From: Altererythrobacter sp. Root672 | GTDB taxonomy: Bacteria > Pseudomonadota > Alphaproteobacteria > Sphingomonadales > Sphingomonadaceae | Length of the DNA stretch: 64,000 nucleotides | NCBI RefSeq assembly: GCF_001427865.1 | Contig: NZ_LMHH01000001.1 | Span: 682,001-746,000 of the forward strand | Direction of reading: 5' to 3' | Shown: positions 57,511 through 64,000 of the stretch, in pieces | How the letters are laid out: each line of letters starts with the position of its first letter | Numbering within the stretch: the stretch's first letter is position 1 | Made by a program: the position numbers and the translations under genes | The notes under the pieces: generated by a model | The model's input: the letters and a program-made list of their open reading frames with translations, nothing else | The model's database searches: none | What the model was told of the DNA's origin: nothing

Positions 57511-57993
57511 TCAGACCTGACCCCGAAACCCCGCGACGATCGTGGCGTAAACCTCGCGTTTGAACGGCACGATCAGTTCGGGCAGCAGTTCGGGGTCGAC
57601 CCACCTCCACTCGCAGAACTCGGGGTGCTTGTCGGCTTCCAGGTCGATGTCGTCGTCGGTCCCGGTGAACCGGACGAGGTACCAGGTTTGGCGCTGGCCC
57701 TTGTATTTGCCGCCCCATAGCTTGCCCTGCAGCTCTTCTGGCAAGTCGTAGAACAGCTCCTGCGGCAGGCGCCCGGCGATCTCGACATGGCGCGCCTTCA
57801 CGCCGATCTCCTCGCCGAGTTCGCGCAGCATGGCCGCGTCGAGGTCTTCACCCTCGTCGACGCCGCCTTGCGGCATTTGCCACCAGTCGCCTTCACGGTT
57901 GTCGATACGCTTGCCAACGAAGGCCAGGCCTTCGGCGTTAATGAGCATGACGCCCACGCACGGGCGATACTTTCGGGGTTCTGCTGCGTTCAT
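57511..57993 (-). CDS. rppH: RNA pyrophosphohydrolase
   Basis: RppH (160 residues) removes pyrophosphate from 5'-triphosphate RNA, which exposes it to decay. It has YRPCVGVMLINAEGLAFVGKR, DWWQMPQGGVDEGED and the Nudix box continuing to MLRELGEEIG, plus GQRQTWYLVRFTG and PEFCEWRWVDP, all typical. ATG 57993 begins the family N-terminus. The frame stays open upstream against korA and is not coding there. A 151-bp divergent gap separates it from korA. Confidence 0.94.
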   Translation of the reverse strand: MNAAEPRKYRPCVGVMLINAEGLAFVGKRIDNREGDWWQMPQGGVDEGEDLDAAMLRELGEEIGVKARHVEIAGRLPQELFYDLPEELQGKLWGGKYKGQRQTWYLVRFTGTDDDIDLEADKHPEFCEWRWVDPELLPELIVPFKREVYATIVAGFRGQV

Positions 57994-58144
57994 GTTGTAG
58001 GGAATAGGGAAGGACAGTGGGTAATTCCATCCGCGCCGTTGATCGCGCGACAGAAAAACTTGATTGCGGGCACGCGGGCAGGAACCTAGGTCGCAGCCCC
58101 ATACTGGCAGGATAGCAGTGCTGACTGCACAACAGGATTTGACC

Positions 58145-60124
58145 ATGGCAACCCAGGCGGCCGATCGTCCGGCCCAAACCCCGCTCGAGACGGGGACACC
58201 CGAAGCAGTCGTAGTCCGTTTCGCGGGCGATAGCGGCGATGGCATGCAGCTTACCGGCGGCCAGTTTACGCTGTCCACCGCGCTCGCCGGCAATGACCTC
58301 GCCACTTTCCCGGACTTCCCGGCCGAAATCCGCGCGCCGCAAGGTACGCTGTTCGGCGTCTCGGCATTCCAAATTAACTTCGGCTCGACCCAGATCGAAA
58401 CAGCGGGTGATGCGCCTGACGTGCTCGTGGCGATGAACCCGGCGGCGTTGAAGGTGAACCTGGCCGCGCTCAAGCCCGGCGGCCTGATCATCGCCGACAC
58501 CGGCGAGTTCAATAAGCGCAACCTCGAAAAGGCGAAGTACGAGACCAATCCGCTCGAGGATGGCTCGCTCGCCAAGTGGGACCTGCTGGCGTTCGACATC
58601 AGCGCGCTGACGATTGAAGCGGTGAAGCCCTTCGGTCTCGGCAACAAGGATGCGCTGCGGTCCAAGAACATGTGGACCCTCGGCCTGGCGCTGTGGATGT
58701 TCGACCGTGACCGCCAGCCGATCGTCGATTGGCTCAAGGGCAAGTTCAAGGGCAAGCCCGAGATCGCCGACGCGAACATCGCCGCGCTCAATGCCGGCCA
58801 TGCCTATGGCGAAACGGCCGAGCTTTCGGGTCCGCTGAAGAAGCTGACTATTGCCCCTGTCGAAAGCGAACCAGGGCTTTACCGCACTATTACGGGTGCA
58901 GAGGCCGTAAGCCTTGGTCTCGTAGCCGGTGCTCAGTTGGCCGACTTGCCGATGTTCTTCGGCGGCTATCCGATCACCCCGGCTTCCGCGATCCTGCATT
59001 ACCTGGCGCGGATGAAGGAATTCGGCGTCACCACTTTCCAGGCAGAAGACGAGATCGCCGCGGTCTGCGCCGCGATCGGCGCGTCCTATGCCGGACAGCT
59101 TGGCGTCACCAGCTCTTCGGGACCGGGCATTGCGCTCAAGGGTGAAGCGATGGGCCTGGCGATCATGACCGAGCTGCCGCTGGTCATCGTCAACAGCCAG
59201 CGCGGCGGTCCGTCCACGGGCCTGCCGACCAAGACTGAGCAGAGCGATCTCTACCAGGCCGTCTATGGCCGCAACGGCGATGCGCCGATGCCGGTGATCT
59301 CCGCCCGCAGCCCGGCCGACGCGTTCGAAGTCGCGATCGAGGCCTGCCGCATCGCGGTGCAGTACATGACCCCGGTCATGCTGCTGACTGACGGCTATAT
59401 CGCGAACGCCGCCGAACCGTGGAAAGTGCCGGACCCGGCGGGCTACGCGCCGTTCCCGGCCAAGTTCCTCGAAGAGAAGAACGACGGCGACAGGCTGCTG
59501 CCCTACAAGCGCGACGAAAAGGGCGCGCGTCCCTGGATCAAGCCGGGCACGCCGGGCCTGATGCACCGCATCGGCGGCATCGAAAAGCACGTCGACACGG
59601 GCAACATCGATTACTCGCCGGCCAACCACCAGGCGATGACCGACGCCCGCAAGGCCAAGATCGACAACATCGCCGTGCCCGACCAGGAGGTGGCGCTGGG
59701 TGACACCACTGGCCGCCTCGCCGTGGTCGGCTGGGGCAGCACCTTTGGTCCGATCCACCAGGCTGTACGCCGTGCGCGCAAGAACGGTCTGTCGGTCAGC
59801 CACATCCACGTCCGCCACGTATGGCCTTTGCCGCAGAACCTCGGCGAGTTGCTCGGTGGCTTCGACCAGGTGCTGGTGCCGGAAATGAACACCGGCCAGT
59901 TCAAGACCGTGCTGCGCGACCAGTTGTTCATCGATGCGAAGAGCCTGACCAAGACCAGCGGTCAGCCGTTCTCGATCGCCGAACTCGAAGCAGCCATCGG
60001 CAAGTTCTTCTACAGCACGCCGGGCGACGAGGGCGGCGAAGTGCTGCCCAACGTTGGCCAGTTGCCAGAGCCGGAGTCCGGTTATGACGATGGCTCTCGC
60101 AAGCGCCCGAAGGGGGTGAACTGA
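58145..60124 (+). CDS. korA: 2-oxoglutarate:ferredoxin oxidoreductase, fused gamma-alpha subunit
   Basis: This 659-residue subunit joins the gamma domain (VVRFAGDSGDGMQLTGGQ; PDFPAEIRAPQGTLFGVSAF) and the alpha domain (FFGGYPITPASAILHYLA, FQAEDEIAAVCAAIGASYAG, VTSSSGPGIALKGEAMGLA). With KorB it oxidises 2-oxoglutarate to succinyl-CoA and reduces ferredoxin, an alternative to the NAD-linked dehydrogenase. The gamma-alpha fusion is typical of the aerobic two-subunit type. 2-oxoglutarate is favoured over pyruvate by family resemblance, not proven. ATG 58145 fits the family start. The stop overlaps the korB ATG. Confidence 0.92.
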   Translation: MATQAADRPAQTPLETGTPEAVVVRFAGDSGDGMQLTGGQFTLSTALAGNDLATFPDFPAEIRAPQGTLFGVSAFQINFGSTQIETAGDAPDVLVAMNPAALKVNLAALKPGGLIIADTGEFNKRNLEKAKYETNPLEDGSLAKWDLLAFDISALTIEAVKPFGLGNKDALRSKNMWTLGLALWMFDRDRQPIVDWLKGKFKGKPEIADANIAALNAGHAYGETAELSGPLKKLTIAPVESEPGLYRTITGAEAVSLGLVAGAQLADLPMFFGGYPITPASAILHYLARMKEFGVTTFQAEDEIAAVCAAIGASYAGQLGVTSSSGPGIALKGEAMGLAIMTELPLVIVNSQRGGPSTGLPTKTEQSDLYQAVYGRNGDAPMPVISARSPADAFEVAIEACRIAVQYMTPVMLLTDGYIANAAEPWKVPDPAGYAPFPAKFLEEKNDGDRLLPYKRDEKGARPWIKPGTPGLMHRIGGIEKHVDTGNIDYSPANHQAMTDARKAKIDNIAVPDQEVALGDTTGRLAVVGWGSTFGPIHQAVRRARKNGLSVSHIHVRHVWPLPQNLGELLGGFDQVLVPEMNTGQFKTVLRDQLFIDAKSLTKTSGQPFSIAELEAAIGKFFYSTPGDEGGEVLPNVGQLPEPESGYDDGSRKRPKGVN

Positions 60125-61155
60125 TGAACGACATGACCCCCATCCAGACCACGCTCAAGGACTGGGAAAGCGACCAGGAGGTACGCTGGTGCCCGGGTTG
60201 CGGCGACTACGCGATCCTCAAGGCCGTGCAGCGCACTTTGCCGCAGCTCGGAGCGGATCCCAAGAACACCGTGTTCGTCAGCGGCATCGGCTGCTCGAGC
60301 CGGTTCCCGTATTACGTCGAGAGCTACGGCTTCCACACGATCCACGGCCGTGCGCCGGCGTTCGCGACCGGCATCAAGCTCGCCAATCCGAACCTCGACG
60401 TGTGGATGGTGACGGGTGATGGCGATGGCCTGTCCATCGGCGGCAACCACCTGATGCACATCCTGCGCAGGAACGTGAACCTGCAGATCCTGCTGTTCAA
60501 CAACGAGATCTATGGCCTCACCAAGGGCCAGGCCTCGCCGACCAGCCGGATCGGTACGACCACCCCCTCGACTCCGATGGGATCGGTTGACCGCCCGGCT
60601 GCGCCCTGCGCTTTCGCGCTCGGTTCGGGCGCGCGCTTCGTTGCCCGTGGGTTCGACGTCTCGAAGAACCTGCCTGACGTGCTGATGGCCGCACACCGCC
60701 ACCAGGGCGCGGCGTTCATCGAGATCTTCCAGAACTGCATCGTCTACAACAAGGACGTGTTCAACGACTTCGCCGCGCCCAAGGGTGCGGAAGAGCGCCA
60801 GCTGTGGCTGACCGATGGCGAGCCGATGTTGTTTGCCAATGGCACCAAGGGCATCAAGCTCGATATCGACACGCTCTCGCTGCAAGTCGTCGACGTGGTC
60901 GATGGTGACTGGCAGTCGGCCGGAGTGATCGTTCACAACGTCAAGAACCGTGCCGTCGCCCACATGCTGGTCGAGCTGCCGTTCGGCCCGTTCCCGATGG
61001 CGCTCGGCGTGCTCTACGACGATCCGCGCCCGACTTTCGAGAGCGCGGTGATCGAACAGAATGCCAAGGCCAGCGAAGGCCGCGAGGCGAACCTCGCCAA
61101 GCTGCTGGCCAAGGGCCAGACCTGGACGGTCGAAGCTCCGGCAGACCCGGCCTAA
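60124..61155 (+). CDS. korB: 2-oxoglutarate:ferredoxin oxidoreductase, beta subunit
   Basis: KorB (343 residues) carries thiamine diphosphate and an iron-sulphur cluster. WCPGCGDYAILKAVQ provides cluster cysteines, with another in GIGCSSRFPYYVESYGFHT. VTGDGDGLSIGGNH binds the diphosphate through Mg2+, and NNEIYGLTKGQASPTS follows. There is no separate ferredoxin-domain subunit here, as expected for the two-subunit type. It overlaps korA by one base (TGATG). Electrons must go to a ferredoxin encoded elsewhere. A palindromic repeat lies directly after the stop. Confidence 0.94.
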   Translation: MNDMTPIQTTLKDWESDQEVRWCPGCGDYAILKAVQRTLPQLGADPKNTVFVSGIGCSSRFPYYVESYGFHTIHGRAPAFATGIKLANPNLDVWMVTGDGDGLSIGGNHLMHILRRNVNLQILLFNNEIYGLTKGQASPTSRIGTTTPSTPMGSVDRPAAPCAFALGSGARFVARGFDVSKNLPDVLMAAHRHQGAAFIEIFQNCIVYNKDVFNDFAAPKGAEERQLWLTDGEPMLFANGTKGIKLDIDTLSLQVVDVVDGDWQSAGVIVHNVKNRAVAHMLVELPFGPFPMALGVLYDDPRPTFESAVIEQNAKASEGREANLAKLLAKGQTWTVEAPADPA

Positions 61156-61161
61156 GTTGAG

Positions 61162-61295
61162 ATCCTCCCCGAGCTTGCTCGGGGAGGGGGACCATCCGCA
61201 AAGCGGACGGTGGAGGGGTGTAGCGCTTTTCCGCCTACCGCTCCGTCACGCGCCTGCAGCGCGCGTCACCTCCCCGAGACAAGCTCGGGGAGGAT
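61162..61295. repeat. Palindromic intergenic repeat (second copy of the 1843-2033 family)
   Basis: The left arm 61162-61187 and right arm 61269-61295 are reverse complements apart from one inserted base; each is itself a hairpin of CCTCCCCGAG type. Smaller stems lie between them (ACCATCCGC with GCGGACGGT at 61191-61212; ACGCGC with GCGCGT near 61248-61266). The right half matches 1969-2033 closely, but this copy lacks the CTTCGACAA insert. It probably ends korAB transcription. The rest of the 397-bp gap (61296-61552) holds only a short stem (GTGAAC...GTTCAC near 61374-61404) and no gene I can support. Confidence 0.82.
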
Positions 61296-61552
61296 TGAAG
61301 CAGGGGCTTCTCCAGCACCTCCGCCCATCTCCCTGAAATCACTTTCCTACATCGCCCTGACCTGCTTTTGTAAGTGAACAGGGCGTCGCCGATGCCCGTT
61401 CACATTGGCGTGAGAGGGGAGAAAGTCGACGTGAACGGAAGGCTGCACTCAGGCCAGGCGAAGGGTGCCGCAAACCCTCGGTTTTCTGAGCGAAAGCCTT
61501 CAAGGCCGCAGTTCTTCAAAACCCCGAGTTGCGTCACCCATGAGGGTCACAA

Positions 61553-62569
61553 ATGGACAACCTGACGCATAGCCTCGTTGGCTGGGCGCTTGGCCAGGCG
61601 GGGCTCAAACGCAAGACCCGCAAGGGCCTCGCGGCGTTGATCCTGGGCGCCAACATGCCCGACATCGACGTGTTCTTCGGTTGGGTGCCCTGGGTCCCGC
61701 TCGCGACCCATCGCGGTTTTACTCATGGTCTGCTCGGCGGTGTGCTCCTGATGCCGCCGATGCTGGCCGGCCTGCTGTGGCTGCTCGACCGATGGCAAGT
61801 CAGGCGAGGGACCTCGTTCATCAGCGGGCTCGAGATGCGCTTCGGCTGGCTGCTTGCCCTGAGTTACCTCGGCGCGTTGACGCATCCGTTGCTCGATTGG
61901 CAGACCGTCTATGCCATCCAGCTGCTCTCGCCGTTCAACAACCACTGGTACCACACCGACGGGCTGTTCATCATCGACCTGTGGATCCTGCTGACGCTTG
62001 GCGGAGCGATTGCACTGTCGATCCGGCGCGAGAACCGTGAGCTGCCCAACTGGCGCCGACCGCCCATCGTCGCGCTTGCGGTTGTCGCTGTCTACATCGT
62101 CGTGAACGCGGGCATCAGCGTGGCCGCCAAGCGAGCGCTCGCCTCGAATCCTCCGTACCCACGAGCCGATGTCGCCGTGGCGAGCCCGCCGCCGGTGTTC
62201 TTCTGGCGACGCGAATTGGTCTGGAGGGAAGAGCGTAACATTGCCCGTGGGGCTTACGATCCGGCCCTTTCCCTCGCGCATCTGCAGAGCCAGACCGCGC
62301 CAGTACCTGACGGAATGGACCACCCACTCGCGAGACGGGCCCTCACCGCGACGCCGGAAGTGGTCCGCTTCATGCGCTGGTCGATCCTGCCGATGGCTCA
62401 GGTCAAGGTTGAGGGATGCCAGGCCCAGGTGAATTACAACGACGCCCGATTTTCCGATGGCCTCTCGCGCAATAGGTTCTGGATTTCCGCGACCATTCCA
62501 ACCGGAGATCCGGCTTGCACTTCAGCATCCGGCTTGAACGATGAACCTCATCGTCCCATAAAGTTATGA
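61553..62569 (+). CDS. YdjM-like membrane-bound metal-dependent hydrolase
   Basis: This 338-residue protein starts MDNLTHSLVGWALGQAGL and has GANMPDIDVFFGW, THRGFTHGLLGG, THPLLDWQTVYAIQLLSPF and HTDGLFIIDLW. These are the conserved His/Asp motifs of the YdjM/DUF457 family of inner-membrane proteins, often labelled metal-dependent hydrolases though no reaction is shown for most. About five membrane helices precede a periplasmic or cytosolic C-terminal domain of ~130 residues. GAGGG precedes the ATG. The CFA-type gene begins 1 base after the stop, so the two are co-transcribed. Confidence 0.84.
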   Translation: MDNLTHSLVGWALGQAGLKRKTRKGLAALILGANMPDIDVFFGWVPWVPLATHRGFTHGLLGGVLLMPPMLAGLLWLLDRWQVRRGTSFISGLEMRFGWLLALSYLGALTHPLLDWQTVYAIQLLSPFNNHWYHTDGLFIIDLWILLTLGGAIALSIRRENRELPNWRRPPIVALAVVAVYIVVNAGISVAAKRALASNPPYPRADVAVASPPPVFFWRRELVWREERNIARGAYDPALSLAHLQSQTAPVPDGMDHPLARRALTATPEVVRFMRWSILPMAQVKVEGCQAQVNYNDARFSDGLSRNRFWISATIPTGDPACTSASGLNDEPHRPIKL

Positions 62570-62570
62570 C

Positions 62571-63806
62571 ATGAAGGGGGAGAGTGCACAGCGGGGTGGA
62601 GTGCTGCTCGATGCGGGGCAGCGGTTCGGCTTTTCGCCGGGCTTTTTCGCGCGGCTGTTTGCGCCCGGATTTCACAAGCTGCTCGACCTCATCGATCGTG
62701 GGATCGAGCACGGTGTCATTATCGGGCGCCTGCCGGATGGCGCCACGCGCACGCTTGGTGGCCGCAACCCTGGCTTCGAGGGTGAAGTCCATATTCGCGA
62801 TTGGCGCGCACTCCTGCGCCTCGCCACGGGCGGATCGGTGGGCTGGTACCAGGCCTGGGAAGCCGGCGAGTGGTTCAGTTCCGATCCGGTTTCGCTGTTC
62901 GCCGTGTTCATGGCCAACTCTCACAAGCTCGGCGATATCGGCCGGGCCAAGGGGCCGTGGCGCTGGGGGGTGAGGGCGCTTCACTGGCTCAACCGCAACA
63001 CTCGCGAACAGGCCGAGAAGAACATTCACGCGCACTACGATCTCGGCAACGACTTCTACGGTGCCTGGCTCGATCCGACGATGAGCTATTCGAGCGCCTA
63101 CCGGCTCAAACGCGACGGGCTGGAGGCCGGCCAAAAGCGGAAGTGGGACAGGCTATCGGAGCGGCTTGGTGAGCCAAAGACCCTGCTCGAAATCGGGTGC
63201 GGGTGGGGCGCCCTGGCGAACCACTTCGCCACCCGCGGCAGCCAGGTTACTGCGATCAGCCTGTCGGATGAGCAGCTTGCCTGGGCGCGAGAGCGCCACA
63301 CCGACGTCGAATTTCTCAAGCAGGACTATCGCGACACCAGCGGGCAATTCGACGGGATCGTGAGCGTCGAGATGGTTGAGGCGCTGGGGCGCGAATACTG
63401 GCCTGAATTCATGGACTGCGTTGCCCGAAACCTCCGGCCGGGCGGGAGAGCAGCGATCCAGTACATCGCCATGCGCGACGAGCTGTTCGACGCCTATGCC
63501 GGCAATGCCGATTTCATTCAGGCGTACATCTTCCCCGGCGGGCTGCTGATCAAGGCCAGCGAGTTCCGCCGCCTGGCCGCCGAACGCGGTCTTTCATGGG
63601 AAGATCAGGAAGACTTCGGGTTCGACTATGCCGAAACCCTCAAGGCGTGGCGGACAACCTTTGACGAAGCGGCTGCAAAGGGCGGCCTCCCGGACGGTTT
63701 TGACCACCAGTTCTGCGATCTGTGGCGCTTTTACCTGATGTATTGCGAGGGCGGGTTCCGCAGCGGCGCGATTACCGTCAGCCAGGTTACTCTAGTCAAA
63801 TCCTGA
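62571..63806 (+). CDS. Cyclopropane-fatty-acyl-phospholipid synthase family methyltransferase
   Basis: The 411-residue protein has the CFA synthase layout. The N-terminal domain contains DWRALLRLATGGSVGWYQAW. The catalytic domain has NIHAHYDLGNDFYGAWLDPTMSYSSAY (split over about residues 147-172), the SAM loop LEIGCGWGALANHFA, VSVEMVEALGREYWP, YIFPGGLLIK and a C-terminal FYLMYCEGGFRSG. Such enzymes add a methylene group from SAM across phospholipid double bonds; some relatives methylate in other ways. It is coupled to the YdjM-like membrane gene, suggesting membrane-lipid work by both. The convergent PilZ gene ends 3 bases later. Confidence 0.88.
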   Translation: MKGESAQRGGVLLDAGQRFGFSPGFFARLFAPGFHKLLDLIDRGIEHGVIIGRLPDGATRTLGGRNPGFEGEVHIRDWRALLRLATGGSVGWYQAWEAGEWFSSDPVSLFAVFMANSHKLGDIGRAKGPWRWGVRALHWLNRNTREQAEKNIHAHYDLGNDFYGAWLDPTMSYSSAYRLKRDGLEAGQKRKWDRLSERLGEPKTLLEIGCGWGALANHFATRGSQVTAISLSDEQLAWARERHTDVEFLKQDYRDTSGQFDGIVSVEMVEALGREYWPEFMDCVARNLRPGGRAAIQYIAMRDELFDAYAGNADFIQAYIFPGGLLIKASEFRRLAAERGLSWEDQEDFGFDYAETLKAWRTTFDEAAAKGGLPDGFDHQFCDLWRFYLMYCEGGFRSGAITVSQVTLVKS

Positions 63807-63809
63807 CGG

Positions 63810-64000
63810 TCAGGCGCCCGGATTGCCCTGATGATACCGGCTCAGGATGTTGTCGTGCACAATCGGGCTGAGCAGGTTGGTAAAAGCGCAGCCGCACAGG
63901 TTGTTTTCCCACCACACCACTTCGGCCTGCAAGGATTCGAGACCGGGTAGGGTCAGCCAGCAGACCGATCCGGGGTGCATCCGAGTGATCGCGGTGGCGG
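63810..64000 (-). CDS. PilZ-domain protein, C-terminal part (5' end beyond window)
   Basis: The minus strand is open from the window edge to a TGA at 63810-63812, giving 62 C-terminal residues. HPGSVCWLTLPGLESLQAEV, VVWWENNLCGCAFTNLLSP and VHDNILSRYHQGNPG match the second half of sphingomonad PilZ proteins, where W-x(n)-GCAF(T/D) follows the c-di-GMP-binding strand. The RxxxR and DxSxxG motifs would lie upstream outside the window. It is the second stand-alone PilZ candidate here. Confidence 0.7.
   Translation of the reverse strand, partial: ATAITRMHPGSVCWLTLPGLESLQAEVVWWENNLCGCAFTNLLSPIVHDNILSRYHQGNPGA

Noticed and set aside
57938-59818. 626-codon minus-strand frame over korA
   Set aside because: Antisense of korA and upstream DNA; no signal, domain or ribosome-binding site.
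61374-61565. 63-codon frame before the YdjM-like gene
   Set aside because: It overlaps the start of the next gene, lacks a ribosome-binding site and shows no conserved pattern.

Overview
The window is GC-rich, densely packed bacterial chromosome. Gene content and order point to an alphaproteobacterium of the order Sphingomonadales (Sphingomonadaceae or Erythrobacteraceae). The evidence is the bamD-recN-ligA order typical of alphaproteobacteria, a chromosomal-type subclass B3 metallo-beta-lactamase, PAS-GGDEF-EAL-PilZ proteins, a GFOR-like Tat-exported oxidoreductase, and the palindromic repeats common in this order (CTTCGACAAGCTCAGGACGAAC-type and CCTCCCCGAGCTTGCTCGGGGAGG-type). Genus and species cannot be fixed from the sequence alone. 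I see no rRNA, tRNA, CRISPR array, insertion-sequence transposase or prophage.

Layout. 1-4.5 kb: the 3' end of an Omp85-type outer-membrane barrel, a 266-bp palindromic MITE-like element, a secreted protein of unknown function, and a divergent pair made of a MurC/Mpl-like ligase and an LD-carboxypeptidase, which together look like a murein-recycling module. 4.5-9.4 kb: fabD-fabG, a nested palindromic repeat, dnaN with a small secreted protein, and an FprA-type ferredoxin-NADP reductase. 9.5-16.4 kb: two tandem paralogous PAS-GGDEF-EAL-PilZ proteins (the first membrane-anchored) and lepA. 16.7-27 kb: an accessory stretch with a TbpB-like surface lipoprotein, a terminase-small-subunit-like gene plus a partner that may be frameshifted, an orphan HWE histidine kinase, an O-methyltransferase, a DUF4239 membrane protein, a CmcJ/NvfI-like oxygenase, a PQQ sugar-dehydrogenase lipoprotein, a lone tatA and a HAD nucleotidase.

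27-36.5 kb: a third, large multi-PAS GGDEF-EAL protein, then bamD, a small PilZ protein (opposite strand), recN, a GNAT acetyltransferase, a small lipoprotein and ligA; the last four overlap or nearly touch. 36.5-43 kb, minus strand: a membrane protein, a CE15-like esterase, a Tat-exported Gfo/Idh/MocA oxidoreductase, and an operon of SDR, B3 metallo-beta-lactamase, prmA and a DUF2459 protein. 43-50.3 kb: sdhC-sdhD-sdhA without sdhB, a UPF0114 protein, a secreted cyclophilin, a group III truncated globin, a TetR regulator divergent from a fatty-acid-hydroxylase-like membrane enzyme, and an FMN L-lactate dehydrogenase. 50.4-58 kb: a BlaI/M56 regulatory pair with a dyad operator, a YpfJ-like zinc protease, 3-hydroxybutyrate dehydrogenase, guaB, an RsmB-like methyltransferase, a TPR protein and rppH. 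58-64 kb: korA-korB, a repeat-filled gap, a YdjM-like membrane protein, a cyclopropane-fatty-acid synthase-like methyltransferase and the C-terminal end of another PilZ protein.

Together most genes are core housekeeping (fatty acid synthesis, replication and repair, TCA cycle, purine synthesis, outer-membrane assembly), interleaved with an unusually dense c-di-GMP signalling set: three GGDEF-EAL proteins, two with built-in PilZ domains, plus two stand-alone PilZ proteins. The accessory gene types worth following are the Mpl-like/LdcA pair, the TerS-like pair, the TbpB-like lipoprotein, the CmcJ-like oxygenase and the putative lipoprotein metallo-beta-lactamase. Where an open frame runs upstream of the likely start, I chose starts by ribosome-binding site, signal peptide or family N-terminus; those choices are stated in the entries.
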